Counted from the first letter of the stretch, positions 47,833-59,505 are shown. The stretch: 64,000 nucleotides of DNA from Conoideocrella luteorostrata (GCA_032433595.1 JASWJB010000001.1:248001-312000), one strand, 5' to 3'. Notes: a model not told the origin generated them from the sequence alone. Numbers and translations: made by a program.

Positions 47833-48978
47833 GAGGACGCGGTGGGGGGCGTGAATCTGAGCGAGAACAGGTTGTTTTAAGACGAAAGGCGTCCGATTCT
47901 CCGATTCTTGTATTTTACTTTTGGATGATAGGTTTGACTCATGAAAAGTAGCATCACGAAAAAGTCACGCTGAAATGGGATTTTATTTTATTGGTCAGTT
48001 AATGTCCGATGCGCAGCCTGCTGCCTCGCCATTTCACCCCACTCTCTACCTGTGAAGCCAGCATTGAATAGATTCTGCCTTTGGAGATGGCTTAATGTAG
48101 ATGTCTGTTCCCCCGATGGAGAAAAGCCCCGACTTGCACTGTCGGTCCCTGCGTGGGTCGACATCAGTCGATACGGTGGTTGTTCAGCGGTAGTTAACTA
48201 GTTGCTTACTTGAAGAATCCGCATTCTACGTCATTTGATGACGTTTTAATAGATCGGATGCGATATCCTCTACGGAGCAGAGGTAGCCGAAAATTGGTTA
48301 GTTTCCGCTTTTCTTTCTTCTTCCGGGGTTAACTCGGTCGTGGCTATGGCCCGAACTTACAAAGGAGGTTCGAGGCCAACACAGGCGACGGACTCAATGG
48401 TTCGTATTGGATCTTTGAGGTCATATTCTCGGTAGATGGTGGCCTTTGATGTTCAAGTCCATTAGTGAGGGCATGTGAAGATGCGTGAATAGGCCGAGCG
48501 GACGAACCAGTGGCTCTTGGGCGGCCGTTAGTGCGGCAAACGCGATGAGAATGAGCGAATGCATGTCTTGGTCTGGGGTAAAGAGCGATTTGGCGCATTG
48601 CAATCGCGACAGCACGACGCAATTGGTTGAGTTGCATTTATATATTTAAAATACATCCCATCTCCGTCCATCGCACATGCCATGCTCGGCGAAGCATCGA
48701 GCAAGCTATCCTTTCTTGCAGCCCGTAAAATAATGTTCCTGGTACCGAAGCGGCGAAGTAAACATGGCTCACTCACTCAACCCCGCCGAGATCAGCACGC
48801 TGGTTCAAGAGCTTGACGACAAGAAAAAGAATTCGGCTACCATAGATGCAAGACCGTGGTTCACCAAATTCGCGCCAATATCTTGACCTTCCTAATACGT
48901 TGAGGAGGCAACCTATGGCGCAGGGAAATATGACTCTGCCCACCGGCTGGCATGCGCATGAATCCGCCTTTTTTTTTT
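47833..48978. other. Intergenic region, one doubtful 40-codon ORF
   Basis: A plus-strand ORF at 48764-48886 (start MAHSLNPAEISTLVQEL, 40 aa) has protein-like composition but no family and no obvious second exon. Otherwise the region holds only the 3' flanks of the flanking genes. Confidence 0.35.
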
Positions 48979-49929
48979 TCATTTCCCCGAGTCTACCTTC
49001 TTCGCCTGCCGCAGTTTTCTGATACTATCCACATTCTCTTTATGCACCTCCTCATACTGCTCGTAGTAGATTAAATGGCCCCTCTCCGTATCTGCCGCTA
49101 CAACCTTGGCTAACGGCATGGTCCAAGACGCCGGCTCGTCAGCGTCCTCGTCCACAGCGGCAATGTACCTAATGGTAGCATCTATGAATGACGAGTCATA
49201 CCCGCCGCTGGCAATCCGGTCAGGGTGTCCATGAGCTGGGAGGATCTTGCCATCGGGGAAGGTGCTCGCCATGCGGTGCAGCTCGGCCTGGTGAACCCCC
49301 AGATTGGCAGGCTCGGCTATATACGTAGCTGTATCTTCTAGAGTGTCTCCTGCAAAGAGAATTCTCTGGCCTGGAATCCATAAGACAACCGAGTCGGATG
49401 TATGGATATTAAAGGCATGGAGCTGCACTTCCATGCTGCCAAGTCGCAGCGATAGGGTCCCGTCAAACGTCTGCGTGGGTGGCACAGCATGAATCGGCGG
49501 ATCGAGCGTCGCCAGATGCTCGCTCTGCTTGGTAATTCTCGCGCCCGTCTCTCGACTAGCTACGATGGGTAGGCCGCCGAATGCCTCCGCTCCGGCAATG
49601 TGATCGGTGTGCGCGTGGCTGTACACGATGGTGATGTGGGCGACGCCGAGGCGCCTGACGTGCTCTAGCACGGCCGTGGCATGCTCGGTGGTGATGTGGG
49701 CGTCAAAGATGATGGCTTCGGCTTGTGAGATGATGCTGTAGCTGGCGACGCCGAGGGTGAAGGCGCCGTCGTCAAGCCAGTTTGGCTTGGGTGAGTGGAA
49801 GCGGTAGCCTGTTCGGCCGTCGTAGTAGGCGTAGATGTTGGGGTGCGGATGCAAGATGCGCAGAGTGCTGGGCCTGTTGCCTGCGTTGTCGTAGGTGGCT
49901 GCCATTGTTGGGCATTTGGGAATCGTCAT
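48979..49929 (-). CDS. Metallo-beta-lactamase-fold hydrolase
   Basis: This is an intact single-exon gene of 316 aa. The metal motif SHAHTDH (His/Asp at residues 105-110), a following histidine in NIHTSDS (about 175), the bridging aspartate in FAGDTLED (about 195) and PAHGH (about 232) are all present, so the di-metal site should be functional. There is no signal peptide, so the protein is probably cytosolic. In fungi this class includes lactonases, thioesterase-like and detoxifying hydrolases; some hydrolyse plant or microbial lactams. It is transcribed divergently from a Zn2Cys6 regulator (50818) across 888 bp, a typical inducer-controlled degradation pair. The substrate cannot be told. Start chosen at 49929; an internal Met (MAATYD) is nine codons in. 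Confidence 0.85.
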   Translation of the reverse strand: MTIPKCPTMAATYDNAGNRPSTLRILHPHPNIYAYYDGRTGYRFHSPKPNWLDDGAFTLGVASYSIISQAEAIIFDAHITTEHATAVLEHVRRLGVAHITIVYSHAHTDHIAGAEAFGGLPIVASRETGARITKQSEHLATLDPPIHAVPPTQTFDGTLSLRLGSMEVQLHAFNIHTSDSVVLWIPGQRILFAGDTLEDTATYIAEPANLGVHQAELHRMASTFPDGKILPAHGHPDRIASGGYDSSFIDATIRYIAAVDEDADEPASWTMPLAKVVAADTERGHLIYYEQYEEVHKENVDSIRKLRQAKKVDSGK

Positions 49930-50817
49930 TCACGAGGTCACGGCGAGATGTCATGCTTGGAAGGGGATGCGGCTCAAGCTTGTTATTTGCTAGCTGATGT
50001 TTCTGTGCCTTATGGTCCTTGACTTGCCTAAACAAGGTCGCCTGTGGGGACTGTAAGGCGGAGTGGTTGACGCAGATATGCGTGGATCGAAAAGCGGGTG
50101 AAGGAGAGGCTGGTTATGACGATGTGCATTGTCATGCGGGTTGAGTTTGGGACAAGGATGCCATGGATCAAATGGTTTATTTAGCTATGTGCATGCATAA
50201 TTGCAACAAGCTCACGGTCAGAGCCGTGAAGACAAGCCTGCTATTCGGAGCCGCCTGAGGCTTCTCCACTTGCCAAGCACGACTTGCACTTACACGCATA
50301 TGAAAGTCGCGATCGTGTCGTAACTTGTGCAATAGCTATATGAAACTGAAGAAGGTGAAGAGCGAAAGAAACAAAAAAAAAAAAAAACCTTGATTTGAAA
50401 GCCAAAAAGCGGAGCACGACCAAGAAATCTTCAGCTGAATGCGGCTACGGCACAAACGATTATATCTAGCCTACCCATCGCAACGTTGTCGAATGGACGA
50501 CAAGAAATCTTGTCCAAGCAGTTCTATATCTTGTATTTCATATGCGCACCTCCAATGGGTTACGTTGCCAATTGGGTAGGAACTCTCAAACTAGGTGTGC
50601 TCTGTCCCTGTCCTGCAAGTTACGGAGCAGTTAGTTAACTAAGTTTCTTCCAAATGCGGCAATTCACCGAAGCGCCTGAGCCGAAGCCGAAGCCGAAGAC
50701 GACAAATCACACGCAGCGTCTATTCGAAGCAGAACCAAAAGCTCCCATCTCACGCCTTAACGGGAAGTTGAAAAAAAAAAAGAAGAGTATAATTCTTCTT
50801 ATGCACTCGAGCCAGAC
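49930..50817. promoter_or_regulatory. Shared divergent promoter region
   Basis: This 888-bp gap separates the hydrolase from its neighbouring regulator. It contains short A runs at 50371-50387 and 50771-50781 and a GCCGAA repeat at 50681-50698. I see no certain CGG-pair binding site. Control of the hydrolase by the neighbouring regulator is inferred from orientation. Confidence 0.4.
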
Positions 50818-53088
50818 ATGCCCGCAGACCCCCATCTGTCGCCCGTGATCGGTGCACCAAGGAGGAAGAACGGACGACAACAAGCTTGCGAACCATGCCG
50901 GCGCCGCAAGGTAGCCTGTGACCACCGCCTCCCGGTCTGTTCGCGATGCAAACGGGGCGGCGTTTCCGAAAGATGCGTCTATCTTACGCTGAGGCGCCCA
51001 TCTCCAGCGTCGCCGGTGCTCAGCCCGAGTAACTCGTCGCCCGTGGCCGCTAAGATCTCGGAGGTTGTGTCCAATGCCACCGACGAGACACCGCCACGTA
51101 GTGATGGCAGCACTGGGTACCTCGGCGCAACTAGCTTCTCTGCATTTTACCAAGAAACGCAGGGGGACTTGGTGTCGGAGCATCAGAAGTTATGCGGGCA
51201 GCCTCAGTGCAGCACCTGCGTGGGAAACGATACCGCTTCCCATGGGAGGAGTCTGGCCAAGTTGGCGATGAGCACGTTGAAATGCATCCCTGACATGGCC
51301 TCGGCGGAGGCGTTGATAGATGTCGAGTCCAGCGCGCATGATGGCTGGTCTCGACTAGTAGGGGAGCGGCTACATGCGTCGTTTTGGGCGGCCTTTGAAT
51401 CGCATCTCGCCATCGCTGGCGGGAGAGACGAGCCGCGCATTCTACAGATGGCATCGAAGATCTCGGATAACACCTCGAGACCGTTCAAGGACGATCAAAC
51501 AGACCCTGTGGAGTGGTTAAAGTCCTTTTCTGGCCCGGAGATGCGCTGGGAGTCGCTTGGCCACTTGTTCATCTACTGGGCATACGGGGCCAGGGGAATA
51601 CGGGATAGCTGCTATTCCACCAAATGTGTTGATCTTCGCAAGCGCGACTCGCTCGAGCTGTTGCGCACGTACAAGCAATGCGCGCTGTGGTGTATTGAGC
51701 TAAGCAGGGCAGCTACAACAGATAACATGCTCTTGGCGTATCTTGTCTTCAAGCACTGCCTGATTGAGTCTCAAGTTTCTGGAGAGACTGGTAAGTTTTA
51801 CGCGTGATGGTGAGGTTTGATGCTTTATATATATATATATGTGTGTGTGTGTGTGGATGTGTATGTTTCTGTTATCCGTGATTAACGTGCTGTGCGATAC
51901 AGGCCGACTATTCTGGAGACTACACGGCGATATCATCTCGTTGGTTACGTTCATAGGGCTACACGCACCATATAGCACAGCGCCGACCGACCGCTCTATA
52001 TCGGTCCAAATGGGCCGTCGACTGTTCGCCGTCGTGTTCAGCCATGATAAGACAGTGGCTACGTTCACCGGACGGCCGACATTTCTCAGCCGCAGGTTTG
52101 TATCTACGCCATTGCCGCTCGATATTGACGACCACGAATTGCTGGGCGACGCCAAACCAGAAGGCACCCCGTCCTGCGACGCAGGAAACAATGGATGGAA
52201 TGCCCAGGGCGGTGTGTACGGCGTGACATTCCCCAGGGCTCGCGCAATGCTAGCCTTCATCAGGGACGAGATTCTCGAGCTCGCGCTGCAGACGCAACAG
52301 TACAGTGACATGAGCACTCTGCCGTAGGTCCTGGTCTTCTTAGGCTCAGGCCACCAAATTTGCCGTCTCGGAAACCAGAAAAACTGACTTTTTTTACCTC
52401 TCCCAGAAACCTCAAGCACCGCGAGATGCAGCTCGTCGCTGAGTTCCCCCTCGCAATACGGTACACCCCCGAAGACCTCAACTGCAGACCAGCCAGCACC
52501 AAGAAGAAGGACATAAGCAATAAGCTGCGCATCTGGCTGGAACACCTGCAGAACCTCTTCCTCATCGAGCGACTTCTCAGCAAGAACGCCAACAAGCGCG
52601 TCACGCCGGAGCTCTTCGGGATCAGCCTCGAAATGATCTCGCTGGCGCTTCTGCTGTGGACGCACCAGAAACGCTTAAACTACCCCGAGGCCTGTCTCGA
52701 CTGGCTGGTCATGTCGTACGCCGCGCCGGCCGGCGGCGTTCTATGCATGGAGCTCCTGAGAGGCAACAACGTCTCTGCCGCCTCCAAGGCCACTATAATC
52801 GAGAAGCTCAGCATGCTGGCTAGCTTTCTGGACTGGGTCTCCCCGTCGGCGCCGAACCATTGCATATGCAAGGGCGTGCAGCAGGCTGTGCGCCGCACCA
52901 TTGAGCAGTCGCTGGAAACGACGGCGCCGGGTGCTGCTGCTGCTGCTGCCAATGCCGTGGAAAATGCAAGCGTGGATGTCAACACCGATGGCCTGGTTGA
53001 CTTTGATACCATTTTCAATTTTGATCTTCTCGACACGTTCGAGTGGCTTCGCCCCGATGGTGCGGACTGGGGTGTAAGTTCACGGTGA
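50818..53088 (+). CDS. Zn2Cys6 transcription factor next to the hydrolase
   Basis: The gene has three exons (50818-51790, 51903-52323, 52407-53088) with introns of 112 and 83 bp, giving about 691 aa. The zinc cluster is intact in exon 1: Cys 24, 27, 34, 41, 44 and 53 (ACEPCRRRKVAC, then CSRCKRGGVSERC). The middle region fits the fungal_trans class (MRWESLGHLFIYWAYGARG, then ALWCIELSRAATTDNMLLAYLVF). The C-terminus is acidic and aromatic (DFDTIFNFDLLDTFEWL), a likely activation segment, preceded by an Ala run. Intron 1 carries a (TA)n(GT)n microsatellite. An ATG at 50801 is out of frame and would form a short upstream ORF of 17 codons overlapping the start, which could dampen translation. All joins are in phase. 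Confidence 0.87.
51826..51854 (+). repeat. (TA)7(GT)7 microsatellite in the first intron of the regulator
   Basis: A compound dinucleotide repeat sits between the GTAAGT donor and the acceptor. Like the TG repeat in the permease it lies in an intron, outside coding sequence. Confidence 0.9.
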
Positions 53089-53283
53089 GAAATGCACCGC
53101 GATCGGGCACATACACGGCACATAATGCTCGCTCCGGACGGGGCAGATCTATATATTTATGCAGCTAAGGCTAGAGCTTCCGTCGTGTATTGTATCCCCG
53201 CAAGTGACACGAAAGGAGCATATCAGAGCCTGTCGCTCTTTAGTCAGTTATCAGCGCCTCCGACGCTCCTCCTAATGTATGTC

Positions 53284-53678
53284 CTACTGAGGGGGGAACG
53301 TGCAAGTCACTTTCGCACTTCCCCAGCGCTTGTTCGGGCCGTGCTCCGAACATTGCACACCGTCAACATCCAGAACACGTTGCTCACAGTGCTCGTCGGC
53401 GTAGACGGTGACTTTTTGTTCCGAAGTAAGCGACCGGCAACAGACTGCGAGTAACTAGTGGGCGGGTACTTACAAGTGCAGTCATGGTTGAGGTCGATTG
53501 TCCTCAGCGACTGGTACCCAGCCTTCAGGACCGTACACTGGTCCCGGGTGATCCGTTCATAACCACTTGTTCTGGGCTTGCAGTCGTGTTGAGAGTAGCC
53601 CTTGTAGAGGTATGTGTTTGGCTGGGCGGCGGCCAATGTCGCGGAGGTGACGGCGAGGAGAATAGTTGACAGGTGCAT
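53284..53678 (-). CDS. Small secreted cysteine-containing protein
   Basis: The gene has two exons (53678-53474 and 53411-53284) with a 62-bp intron, giving 110 aa. A signal peptide (MHLSTILLAVTSATLAAAQ) precedes YLYKGYSQHDCKPRT, then DQCTVLKAGYQSLRTIDLNHDC and, across the splice, FTVYADEHCEQRVLDVDGVQC and KVTCTF. Six mature cysteines suggest three disulfides in a compact beta fold. The layout resembles common small fungal secreted proteins that are usually unnamed. The intron is convincing: reading through it loses two cysteines and adds a basic nonsense tail. It could be an effector, antimicrobial or wall protein; no function can be assigned. Confidence 0.8.
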
Positions 53679-54303
53679 GTTTGACAGTGTTATTGCTGAG
53701 TCTGTTTGAGAAGCGATACGAAGTCAGGTTTGTTAATTTTCTGGACAAGGACGCCTGATCCGCAGCCCTTTATATCATCCAAGAACAAGCTAGCAGTGAG
53801 TGGCTCGTGGATCGCAAAACACAATGGAACGTTGGCTTAACCGCAGCAACGCCAGCAACATAAGCAAGACCCGCCGTAATACGTTTGGCATCGGAGTCTG
53901 CTGGACGACACTAGTCTGGAAGTGTAGAGCAAAAGCGCCGCTAAAGACTCGTAATAAAGAAAGTGTAGTGTTTCGACGTAAGCACGATGCCTGTCGGTTA
54001 ATGCTCAACACTGCGGCTTATTTCACGCGCTGAAAGGAGCCATCAATTTGAGTATGATGCCGGAATTTGCTACATACGGAACTCGTCATATTATAGAACA
54101 GTCAGACCCCCGCTGCCAGCGCAGCGAGCTCACAGTCTAGTAAACGAAACTTGTTGGATAGAGGGAAATAGTATCCAAAAAGACTTCAAATGCTTTTATT
54201 TTCCTGAAAAAATAACACCCAACATGCTTGTCGTGGTTAGAGACATGAAGCGCTAAACGTATGCTCTAGTTTAGTTCCATCGTGATATAATAATCTAGTC
54301 ACT
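53679..54303. other. Intergenic region
   Basis: This is the promoter of the minus-strand secreted protein and the 3' flank of the RRM gene. Nothing else is seen. Confidence 0.45.
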
Positions 54304-55361
54304 TTATTTACGGCGCCAGTTATCTGATGCCATACTTCTACTGCCAGCCGGGGAGCCTTCTACCTGAGGGCCGTCTTGGTCTCTGGGGCTGCGACGCGGG
54401 CGATCCCCGAACTTGCTGTTGCTGTTGTTGAAGGGGGACGCTCTGTCGCGGGACTTGTTGGGGGGTGGTTTCGCCAATGATACCTTCAACGGGCCAGACT
54501 CGGTAACCTTGCCGTTGAGAGTGTCGATGGCCGTCTGCGCCTCCTCCTTGGTCTCAAAGTCAACAAAGCAGTAGTGGTGATTGCCCGGTAGGGAGCTTGT
54601 GCTCTCATGGGGCTTGATGCGTTTGCTTATCTCGAGGCTAGTCAAGGTCAGCGATGGGCTACCTTTCCATACATTGCATTGCTGCCAGTTCGTTGCTGGT
54701 TATTCACTTACGGCTTGAAACCGGCAAACAGCTCAGTCACCTCTGCGCTGTCCTCAGCCTGGTCAACATTCGGACCAAGGCCACCAACGTAGACCCGTCG
54801 ACCACTGTCCTCGCTAACAGCGTCGTCGACGGGATTTGACGACCCGCGCGGGCCCTGACCATAACCGTAGCCGTTATTACCGCCCTGTCTCGGGCCAGGT
54901 CCTTCATCGGCAGATTTGCCGGCGGGTCGGTCTCCCCATCGCGAGAAGCTCGAACGGCTCTCACTCCCCCAGCGATTGTTCGTGCGAGGCTGCTTTGGCT
55001 TGCAGGGGCCGACCTTGAGAGTCCGACCCCCAATAGTGGCGTTCAGCGACTCGAGCGCACGTTCGGCGCTCTCGCGGCTGGCGCAATCAACGAAGCAGTA
55101 GCCCGGGTTGCGTTCCGAGACGGGATCAACATTGACATGCACGGCTTCAAAGTCGTCGAACCCACTATCCCGTAAACCTTCCTCGACTTCTTGAGCACTC
55201 ACGGTATAGAGAAGATTGCCTGCATGGTGGGGTCAGGACGAGCGGCTGAGGCGTGAAAGCAACTGGAGCGAGGGTCCGCGGGGGTCCGGCTTACCTAGCC
55301 AAATGCGTCTGCCCTCGGACAGCGCATCCGACGAACTGGGCCTATCTTGTTCCGTGGTCAT
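54304..55361 (-). CDS. RNA-binding protein with two RRM domains
   Basis: The gene has three exons (55361-55295, 55219-54712, 54637-54304) with introns of 75 and 74 bp, giving 302 aa. RRM1 (about residues 18-100) has RNP2 IWLGNL and RNP1-like PGYCFVDC. RRM2 (about 155-240) has RNP2 VYVGGLG and RNP1-like HHYCFVDF. Between them is an RGG-poor, Gly/Arg/Asn linker (NNRWGSESRSSFSRWGDRP, then GGNNGYGYGQGPRG), and the C-terminus is Arg/Ser/Pro-rich (RPRRSPRDQDG). Both introns fall inside the RRM folds and restore them. The architecture resembles fungal Nsr1/Sgn1-like RNA-binding proteins; a role in mRNA or rRNA handling is likely. It is probably conserved, unlike most genes in this window. Confidence 0.85.
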
Positions 55362-57109
55362 GATGACTGACTGAGATGGCCGGCTCACGATAGTATGCGG
55401 GTGCTTGAGGCGTGAGGCCCGAGGCGCGTGAGGCGAGGAGGTTGAGATATGAGACGAGGCGAGGTGAAAGCTTGAATTTGAGATTTTCTAGGTGGGCCAG
55501 GTGGTGAGCACTCTGAATGCTTTTTTTTGTTGGCGAGACTTACGATCCGCAGACCACGGAAAGTCAGAGCTCGCAGTTTCTTCCGCAGCTTTGCAGTAAT
55601 GTAGTGGATGTACGGGAAACTCACGCTTGCCTTCGCCCCAGCGAGGTTTTTACAAATATATAAAAATATATATTACTACGTAAATAACTGCACAATAAAC
55701 ACTTGGTAGGCGGGAGGCAGAATTCTGCCACCTCTCAAGCGATCAATCGTCATGTCTCGGCCCCACTTCCCATCTGACCCCTGCCATGTTAGCCTTGCAG
55801 GACGGGGCGCGATTGATTACGGGGGGAGTAACTCCGTACGGAGGACAGTACTTGGTTGCTGAGGCCTCAGGGTTCACAGTGCGGAGATTTCTCTAGGTGG
55901 GTTATGTAGCTAAATGCAAATGAATTCGCAAGTCGAAGAGTGATTGAAACAGTCTGTGAAACGTGGGTGTTTGAAAGCTGATACTCTCTGTAGCTGAGAT
56001 TCATAGGCGGTGCCGAATCAAAAGGACGATTAGTGGCCGTGGAGAGGATTTTTTTTTTATACAAAGTACTTTTTATTTAAATAGATATGTATTGATGTGG
56101 TCTCGATGATGATAGATATTGAAGGATGCAGAATTCCTCATCTGGGAGCCAGAATGACAGAGCTGCGTCAATAGCACACACTGGTGGGCGATAGAGCGAA
56201 CAATCTTGCCCACGGCGAACCCCCGGTCTTATATAGTCACCTACGGAGTCACATCACCACCGATCAACAGCACAGATTCATACCGTAATATATTGACTAG
56301 GGTACGGAGAACTCCGTACGACGAACGGAATAGAGCCAACACCATGGAATCCATAAACTATCGCAGCTGCATCTATCGACAGCGCCCCGTTAGCCAGACG
56401 GGGCCATGCACTTGCGAGGGGTCATAACAGCTCTGGGCGAAAAGAGTTTAGGATAATACTTCTTGCAATGATAGCTGGGCTGCGGCACCTGCATGGACAA
56501 AAAGAGTCGTGAATATCTGGTCGAGGAGGCTGCTTATGTATCACCCTCTAGGTCCAGCTCTTAGCCTGACATTGCAGCATGTATTTGTACTTGTACCGCC
56601 AACGCAACACAGCACAGTTGCCGAACTTGCGACTGTTGAGCCAAAATCTTGCATCCTGCCACTCCTAGTAGCCGAGTCAGGCCGTGTTTTCTCGTCGCAC
56701 TGCAGCTTTAGATAAGCCAGACCGAGTTTGATGGACAGGACGGCAAGTCCTGCGGGCAGGGTTGCGGTGGCACATTAGCTGAGCGCATGCCGACGATTCA
56801 TTGGATAACAGCAAGCTGTGACAAACGGCTAAAGTCGGTCAGCCTCACTTGTTGATGACCATCCGTCGTGCAAAATGCAGAAACTTGCACTGCCTTTGCG
56901 CCTTAATTATTTCCCGAACCCATGGTACCTCACGCCGAGAACTGGCACGAAGCGACACGGCTCGCGATTGACGCCTGTACGTCGGTATTTGCGATTCAAT
57001 GACTTTAGTCATCGCCTCGTCGATTCTCTCTGCAGAATTTGCCTCGCTGCCCAATGTATTGTGGAACATTGTGACCTGCGCACTTCTACTTACACCCCGC
57101 CTATGTCTT
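55362..57109. other. Intergenic region with palindromic TACTCCGTA copies
   Basis: No gene is supported. The palindrome CTCCGTACGGAG lies at 55832-55843 and GTACGGAG-AA-CTCCGTAC at 56302-56319; a further TACGGAGT lies near 56243. Frames below 106 codons have no domains. Confidence 0.45.
56302..56319. repeat. 8-bp inverted repeat of the dispersed word, 2-nt spacer
   Basis: GTACGGAG and CTCCGTAC face each other across AA. This is the spaced version of the palindromes at 998, 27980 and 55832. Confidence 0.8.
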
Positions 57110-58290
57110 CTGGCAGAATTTAGTGTCTCGAAGAAACAACTTGAAATCCAGGAAGTTGTCACTAAGCGAGAAATGTGCCTCCAGCTGTTCCGTCTACGTT
57201 AACCGTGACGTGCTCGAGCTTCTTGGCAAAGGAAGTTTTGGGCGTGATGAGTATGTTTCGCTTTCTTCACACTTAGTAAGGGTATCTTTAACTGATAATT
57301 TCTTCTATAGGTTGGTTGCCATTCGTAGGGATATTGATTTCGAACGATCTGGGATCTATTTCCATATGCTTTTCCACCCGACCAAGATGATTTCTACGGC
57401 TACGGCGGACAAGCCGACCACCTGGGTTACCGAATCAATCAACAGCACTGCAACCCATGGCACCATGCCCGGCATCCATCTCTTCACTACCACGTATGGG
57501 ATTCTCGTTCTGACTCGGTCTCAGTACGGATCGTTATCGCGTATACGGACAAGGACAAACATATCGAGAAAAACTTACTGGAATTCTGGACTTGCAGGCT
57601 AATGTTTCAGACCCTCCCAAAGGCCGAGCGGGAAATCTACATAGCCCCCGAGAACATCAACACATCTGCCGCGGGCTCAATATTGCCAACCCTCTTTGGC
57701 AGGGATTTGTTCGGGAACCTTCCTCAATCAGCTGACATCTGGCATACACAGCACTGATTCAGAATGCCACAAGTGAAGAGAGAGAATACTATTTGTCATG
57801 TGCGCGTGCTTTTCAAGCGCTACAGGATAGCACTGACGAGGCTGTATATGCATACTACATCTACCAGAAACGCCGATCACAAGCCGTTAGCGCAGCCGTA
57901 AAGACTAGTAAGTCTCTAAGGGAGTTGATGGAAGGTTGCACGAGAGTCGTGGGACACCATGGTTTCTTATGGTATGTCCTTGCTTGGAATATCAGATTCA
58001 ACATTCGACGGGAGTACTTCAACTTGCGCGATAGGGAGGAAATCTTCCTTCAAGGTTTCCTCTATAAAACTTCCCAGGCCGACTGCTTCGCGGTTAAGGC
58101 GACTGAGGCAGACGCTTCGCGGAGGGTTCGTCTTCAAGTCAAGCAGTTCAATGGCGAGAATAGCGAATGCAAAGTCAGATTCATCCGTGGGGGCGGTTCA
58201 GTTATGGTCGAGCAGATCAACAACCTGGTGGCACTCATCAAGAGTCAGCTCGAAGGTCTGGAGGAAGAAGGGATGGGTGAGGATATATGA
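57110..58290 (+). pseudogene. Frameshifted GIY-YIG-like nuclease-domain gene relic
   Basis: A plus-strand frame to about 57253 (LELLGKGSFGRDE) joins across a good 56-bp intron (donor GTATGT, AACTGAT branch, acceptor CTATAG ending at 57310) to LVAIRRDIDFERSGIYFHMLFHP. The protein then continues only in the next frame: DDFYGYGGQADHLGYRINQQ, then ARHPSLHYHVWD (from about 57386). After about 57745 it moves to a third frame (NATSEEREYYLSCARAFQ) that stays open to 58290. The G-I-Y start and the Y-G-Y-x-G-Q-x3-L-x2-R segment followed by His match the order of a GIY-YIG nuclease core. At least two single-step frame changes mean this copy cannot give a full protein. Assembly errors would be the alternative. 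The family name is from motif recognition only. Confidence 0.5.
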
Positions 58291-59346
58291 GGCCTGGAGC
58301 TAGGCGCAGTCGTCTCGCTTGAGGATTAGTCTCCGAGGACTCTGCTCTATATGAAGGCGTTAGCAAAGCATGAAATATAAGTTGTGCGGTACCCAACCTC
58401 CTCAAATCTAGCGCTCACGGTGGTGTAGTCCACAAGGTACAATCGGACACCAGATACGATCACATTATCAATATATTGGTATCGCTCCGCAACAGGAACA
58501 ACCAAAGCGGCCCGTACCTGAGCCATTGTCGAGCTCCAGAGATGCTTGGCTTTTTTGGGGGTAATTACCACTGTTGTCGTGATAGCGCTTGACTCTCTAC
58601 TGTCTGAATCACGGTTTGCTAAGACACCGGGATCTGGGAGACAATAATTCGCACATTTCGACGCGCCTCTTTGATTCTTTCCGTCGGATACCTGTATCCT
58701 GGATCCTGCAATACTATGTCCCAATAATGCCTCACTTGACCGCAGCGCGGCAGTACCTGTGCGCACACACGGCTAATCTTCCGGGTAAAACCTACTTCTC
58801 ACATTAACGTCTACATGCAGCGAGGCGAGGTCCATGTCGCTATGGTATCACAGTCATAATGGCGACAACGGAGGTACAGGCGGTGGGTATCTCTGATGGC
58901 GGAGTGACATGGGGTCGCAAGGCTGGTCCCTCGCAAAGGACTCCAACTATTGGCCTGCTCATCTTGAATTTCCTTGAAGTATAGGCAATCTCTACTTACC
59001 CGCAAGACAAATTTGCTTTCCAGAACATAGCGACGCAATACGGCGCATAGCGATACACATCTAATCCCCTCCCGTATCGCATCCCATGAGCTCCTTACCC
59101 ATGCCGCTATCCCCGCGACTTATCCGTCGCATTAGCGGCCGCCTTCCACGTGGCGGCATTGGCTAGCTATACGATATAACACGGCTTAGGAGCCTCGTAA
59201 GTAGAAATATAGACGCCACTGCTGGTGTGCTGGGTACGTAAAGAAGGAGAATGCTGCGGCTGAAAGAAGAGGTCAAACCTCGCTACCTTAGCTATAGAGA
59301 CTATCCTTATAATGCTAAAGTATTCGCTACATTGTCAGCGATTAGT
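58291..59346. other. Intergenic region before the tRNA genes
   Basis: A 139-codon minus frame (58347-58766) has no recognisable domain. Nothing else is supported. Confidence 0.4.
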
Positions 59347-59420
59347 GGTTTCGTGGTCTAGTTGGTTATGACACCTCGCTAACACCGAGGTGGTCCCCGG
59401 TTCGAGCCCGGGCGAAACCA
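59347..59420 (+). tRNA. tRNA-Val (anticodon AAC), copy 1
   Basis: This 74-nt cloverleaf has acceptor stem GGTTTCG paired with CGAAACC, then discriminator A. The anticodon arm CCTCG-CTAACAC-CGAGG has anticodon AAC, and the T arm is CCCGG-TTCGAGC-CCGGG. It is intronless. The antisense reading makes a long chance frame across both copies, which should not be called a protein. Confidence 0.95.
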
Positions 59421-59505
59421 AATTCTTTTTGTTTTCTATTTTTGAGTTATATTTTAGCCTTTTCTGGCTCTTATTGAGTATTATCTGGTTAGTTTGATAA
59501 CCTTT

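Noticed and set aside
17928..53678. A complete secondary-metabolite gene cluster
   Set aside because: Regulators and transporters are present, but no polyketide synthase, NRPS, terpene cyclase, P450 or methyltransferase gene could be found.
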